From assembly GCA_913053235.1 (NCBI GenBank), contig CAJXFT010000006.1, positions 1-45,523 on the forward strand: 45,523 nucleotides of DNA, given 5' to 3'. Positions within the stretch are counted from its first letter, which is position 1. The number at the start of each line of letters is the position of its first letter. Shown piece by piece: positions 42,680-45,523 of the stretch. Under the pieces are notes generated by a model. That model worked only from the letters and a program-made list of their open reading frames with translations. It was not told the DNA's origin and did not search any database. A program made the position numbers and the translations under genes. The stretch comes from an uncultured Alphaproteobacteria bacterium. Lineage in GTDB: Bacteria > Pseudomonadota > Alphaproteobacteria > UBA828.

Positions 42680-44260
42680 TCATGCCGCCTTCGCCCCCGT
42701 CATCAGGCGCCCGATCCGCGCCTCGGCGCCGGCCTGATTGTCGACGATGCCGCGGAGCTCGCCGGCGAACATGACGCCGATGCGGTGGCAAAGCTCGAGC
42801 AGTTCGTCGAGCTCGGTGGAGATGACGATTGTGGCGATGCCCGATTCCGCCGACTTGACAATGCGCTGGCGCGCCAGGCGGGTATTGTGCAGGTCGAGCC
42901 CATGGGTCGGTTTGTTGAAGATCACCACCGAGGCGTCGGTGGATATTTCACGCGCCAGCAGCAGCTTTTGAATATTGCCGCCGGACAGCCGGCCGAGCAG
43001 CGTATGTTCCGACGGCGTGCGTATGTCGTGCTCCTCGATGACGTGGCGGGCATGGCTGAAAATGCGCCGCCATTGGGTCATGCCGTCCCGCCAATAGGGC
43101 GGCGCGCCGATCTCCTTGAGCACCAGGTTGGTGGCCACGGAATGTCCGGCAACGGTTGCCTCGCCGAGCCGTTCGTCGGATATGTAGCGCACGCCGAGGC
43201 GCCGGCGCGCCGCAACGCCGCCCGGGCCGGCCGGCTGGCCGCCCACCTCGATGGTGCCGGAAAGTGCCGGGCGCTGGCCGGCGAGCAGCTCGGCGAGATG
43301 CTTCTGGCCATTGCCGTCGACGCCGGCGATGCCGAACACTTCGCCCGGCCTGACCGAAAAACTGACGCCGCCGAGCGCGCACTCACCCGGCGCCGCGGCG
43401 GTCACGACATTCTCTAGCCCGATCGCGGCTGGACCCGAGCGATCGAATTCGGCGCGCGCGCGCCTGCCATGCCCCTCGCGCACCAAGGTCTTTGCGTCGG
43501 CGCCATCCGAATCCTCGAACATCAATCGGATGATTTCGTTTGTCGCTTCCTCCTCACCCATGGCGCGCAAGCGCTCGGGCGCGATACCGCCGACCAGGCG
43601 GCCGCGGCGCAACACCGATATGCGGTCGCCAAACGCGTAGGCCTCGCGCAGCTTGTGGGTGACGAAGACGATCGCCACGCCCTCTTCGGCGAGGCGCCGC
43701 ATGACGCCGCCGAGCTCCTCCACGCCTTGTGGCGTCAGCATCGATGTCGGCTCGTCGAGGACCAGCACATTGCCGCCATGCCACAGCGCGCGGATGATTT
43801 CGACCTGCTGCTGTTGGCCGAGCGACAGGCGGCCGGCCGGCACGTGCGGGTCGATATCGACGCCGAGCAATTGCGATATTTCGCCAAACCGGCCGAGCGC
43901 GGCGCGGCGGTCATGGCGGCGCCACCAGGCACCGCCGAGCATGAGATTTTCAATCACCGTCAGGCTGTTGACGAGCAGCACATGCTGAAAGACGGTGCCG
44001 ATGCGAAGCCGGAGGCTGTGGTGCGGCGAGTTGATGCGCACCCGTGCGCCGGCGATCTCGATATGCCCCTCATCGGGCTGTAGCATGCCGGCGAGAATGC
44101 CGATCAGGGTCGATTTTCCGGCGCCGTTTTCGCCGAGCAAGGCATGCACCTCGCCGCCATGCAAGGCCAGCGAGATGGCGTCATTGGCGAGCACCCCGGG
44201 AAACCGCTTGGTGATTCCGCGGAGCGCCACCGCGGGCGCACGCCCGGCCGCCGGAGTCAC
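42680..44260 (-). CDS. ABC transporter ATPase with two nucleotide-binding domains (NupO/YufO-like)
   Basis: A 526-residue tandem ATPase of the BMP/sugar importer class. Domain 1 is complete: Walker A GENGAGKST, Q-loop in VFQHVLLVNSL, signature LSLGQQQQVEI, Walker B VLVLDEPTSMLTPQ and VTHKL. Domain 2 has GVDGNGQKHLAE, lacking the Walker A Lys-Ser/Thr, signature LSGGNIQKLLLARE, and NKPTHGLD for Walker B. A non-catalytic second domain is usual in this subfamily, so this is not degradation. The start is GTG at 44258-44260 with GGGGAG eight bases upstream. It follows the binding protein by 26 bases. Confidence 0.92.
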   Translation of the reverse strand: MTPAAGRAPAVALRGITKRFPGVLANDAISLALHGGEVHALLGENGAGKSTLIGILAGMLQPDEGHIEIAGARVRINSPHHSLRLRIGTVFQHVLLVNSLTVIENLMLGGAWWRRHDRRAALGRFGEISQLLGVDIDPHVPAGRLSLGQQQQVEIIRALWHGGNVLVLDEPTSMLTPQGVEELGGVMRRLAEEGVAIVFVTHKLREAYAFGDRISVLRRGRLVGGIAPERLRAMGEEEATNEIIRLMFEDSDGADAKTLVREGHGRRARAEFDRSGPAAIGLENVVTAAAPGECALGGVSFSVRPGEVFGIAGVDGNGQKHLAELLAGQRPALSGTIEVGGQPAGPGGVAARRRLGVRYISDERLGEATVAGHSVATNLVLKEIGAPPYWRDGMTQWRRIFSHARHVIEEHDIRTPSEHTLLGRLSGGNIQKLLLAREISTDASVVIFNKPTHGLDLHNTRLARQRIVKSAESGIATIVISTELDELLELCHRIGVMFAGELRGIVDNQAGAEARIGRLMTGAKAA

Positions 44261-44286
44261 GATATGCTCCCCGGTGGAGCGCTGCC

Positions 44287-45351
44287 TTATTCCGCCGCCG
44301 GCGCCTCGACGGAGGTCATCAGGGCGCGCACATCCCGGGCATCATAGACTTCGGCGACGGGAACGGAACCGTCGATGATCTGCTGGCGCACCTTCATCAG
44401 GCTGTCCCAGATGGCGTCGGGAATATGCGCGGTCTTGAGCAGGCGCACGGAATCGTCGGCGAGGCCGATCTTGTAGCCGACGGTGCCGAACCTGCCGGCG
44501 TTGAGATCCTCGACCATGGCGCTGTAGACGGGAATCATGTCCCACAGGACCGAGGACAGAAGATGGCCCTTGTCGAGCCCGCTCTTGTCGCCGATCACAT
44601 CGATGAACCAGGCCTTGCCGCCATCGACCGCACTCGTGGTTTCGACGGCCTGAATCATGCCGAAGCTGGAGCCGTTGCCCTGGCCGAAAACCACGTCGGC
44701 GCCGGCCGAAATCACCGATTCCGTGACCCGCCGGCCGCCCGCCGCATCGGCATAGGCGGCCGGGCCGATCACCGCGTAAACGATCTTGGTGCCGCTGCCC
44801 GACGCCCTGACGCCCATGGCGAAACCGGCCGATTGCGAGTTCCATGACGGCGGCTCGCCGGAGACGACGATGCCGACGGTGCCGGTGCGGCTCATTTTGG
44901 CGGCCAGCATGCCGGCGAGATAGGCGCCGTCATGGCCGCTCAGCGTATAGTCGCCGACCAGGCCGGCGACCAGGCCGTCGGGCTTGTCGACGATGGCCAC
45001 CGGGACGCCGGTCTCGGCGGCGATTTCCGGCGCCGCCGTGTTGTAACCGCTGGCATGGGCGATCATCAGGCTGGCGCCCTCATCGGCCAATTCGCGTAAC
45101 GTCGGGCGCACGTCGCCGTAACCGAGCCCCTCGGCGGGCAGGAATTCGAGATCATATTTTTCGGCGACGGCGCGCGCGGCATCGACACCCTGCTGGTTCC
45201 AGCCGTAATCGGTGCCCTGTTCGGGCACCAGCACGGCGATTTTCTTGACCGCATCGCCGGCCCCGGCGCCGGCGCTTATCGCCACCAGGGCGCCGAGTGC
45301 CAACCCGGCAATGGCGGCGCGCTGCATCGTCTTTCCAATAAATTCACGCAT
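44287..45351 (-). CDS. BMP-family ABC transporter substrate-binding protein
   Basis: A 354-residue periplasmic binding protein of the basic membrane protein family. After a signal peptide (about 1-32, ending GAGAGDA) the mature domain shows KIAVLVPEQGTDYGWNQQGVDAARAVAEKYDL, GASLMIAHASGYNTAAPEIA, TVGIVVSGEPPSWNSQSAGFAMGV and ADVVFGQGNGSSFGMIQAVE. No lipobox Cys is present, so it is soluble rather than a lipoprotein. GGAGG is about 11 bases upstream of the ATG. It opens the operon with the tandem ATPase and two permeases. The ligand is probably a nucleoside, purine derivative or similar small molecule; this is inference from the family. Confidence 0.92.
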   Translation of the reverse strand: MREFIGKTMQRAAIAGLALGALVAISAGAGAGDAVKKIAVLVPEQGTDYGWNQQGVDAARAVAEKYDLEFLPAEGLGYGDVRPTLRELADEGASLMIAHASGYNTAAPEIAAETGVPVAIVDKPDGLVAGLVGDYTLSGHDGAYLAGMLAAKMSRTGTVGIVVSGEPPSWNSQSAGFAMGVRASGSGTKIVYAVIGPAAYADAAGGRRVTESVISAGADVVFGQGNGSSFGMIQAVETTSAVDGGKAWFIDVIGDKSGLDKGHLLSSVLWDMIPVYSAMVEDLNAGRFGTVGYKIGLADDSVRLLKTAHIPDAIWDSLMKVRQQIIDGSVPVAEVYDARDVRALMTSVEAPAAE

Positions 45352-45447
45352 TTGTCGATTGCCTCCGCTGTTTTTTAAGGCGCCCTATTGACGAGCCAAC
45401 CTCGCACTGTGTAACGCGCGGCGCGGCGGGTCAACGGCGCGACACCG

Positions 45448-45461
45448 GGCACGGCCGTGCC
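45448..45461. terminator. Palindrome after the partial gene at the right edge
   Basis: GGCACGGCCGTGCC is a perfect 14-base palindrome (5-bp stem, 4-base loop as a hairpin) immediately beyond the stop of the partial minus-strand gene. It lies upstream of the BMP operon, in a 110-base gap. It could end the upstream transcript or be an operator. Confidence 0.3.
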
Positions 45462-45523
45462 TCACACCACCCAGCGCGAGGGGCCGAACGGGTCGGTGGA
45501 TTCATCGTCGAGCAGCGGCACAT
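45462..45523 (-). CDS. C-terminal end of an unidentified gene, cut by the window edge
   Basis: The reverse strand reads VPLLDDESTDPFGPSRWVV and then TGA (45462-45464). The composition looks like a real protein C-terminus, and the frame stays open to the window edge. Only about 20 residues are visible, so no function is assigned. It lies directly upstream of the BMP importer operon on the same strand and may be part of the same pathway. Confidence 0.45.
   Translation of the reverse strand, partial: VPLLDDESTDPFGPSRWVV

Noticed and set aside
42680-44260. Missing Walker A Lys in the second ATPase domain of the BMP importer as a novelty
   Set aside because: A non-consensus second nucleotide-binding domain is normal in this tandem ATPase subfamily, unlike the situation in the peptide-type importer.

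Overview
The window is chromosomal DNA of a GC-rich alphaproteobacterium. The Rhodospirillales or a neighbouring environmental lineage fits best, by inference from gene order and protein style. The main taxonomic anchor is the minus-strand run rpmH, rnpA, yidD, yidC, yihA (engB), argB with no dnaA next to rpmH. I see no phage, transposase, integrase, plasmid, CRISPR, tRNA or rRNA genes. Coding density is high and no gap exceeds 300 bases.

Region 1 (1-11.3 kb) is housekeeping and signalling. It has an atypical receiver-domain protein, recO, and the rpmH-to-argB operon driven by a clear sigma70-type promoter at 6788-6816. YidC carries an unusually long, repeat-built, very basic C-terminal tail. 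Then come a TVP38/TMEM64 membrane protein paired with a dihydrolipoamide-dehydrogenase-like flavoprotein, a membrane histidine kinase, and a small one-helix membrane protein. Region 2 (11.3-20.2 kb) holds uvrB, two tandem DsbA-type thiol oxidoreductases separated by repeat elements, glycerol kinase with a glycerophosphodiester phosphodiesterase, a TPR/2OG-Fe(II) dioxygenase-like protein and a glutamine-synthetase-family enzyme.

Region 3 (20.4-45.5 kb) is catabolic and transport-oriented. It contains two class-V aminotransferases, a beta-lactamase-fold serine hydrolase and a GMC oxidoreductase. An Old-Yellow-Enzyme/4Fe-4S/FAD oxidoreductase is followed by a peptide-type ABC importer. After it come hydantoinase/oxoprolinase A and B subunits with a maleylacetate-reductase-like dehydrogenase, an acyl-CoA dehydrogenase, and a complete BMP-type (nucleoside/simple-sugar class) ABC importer. 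The aminotransferase at 39521 closely resembles pyridoxamine-pyruvate aminotransferase. Together these suggest uptake and breakdown of small nitrogenous organics, possibly cyclic amides or methylated amines; the actual substrates cannot be read from sequence.

The strongest unusual signal is in the peptide-type ABC importer (26.6-32.3 kb). One ATPase is fused to a permease. The two ATPase domains have lost complementary motifs: the stand-alone one has a broken LSGGQ signature, and the fused one lacks the Q-loop Gln and the switch His. The predicted heterodimer would have one intact and one degenerate ATP site, an arrangement well known in exporters but not the textbook state of Opp/Dpp importers.
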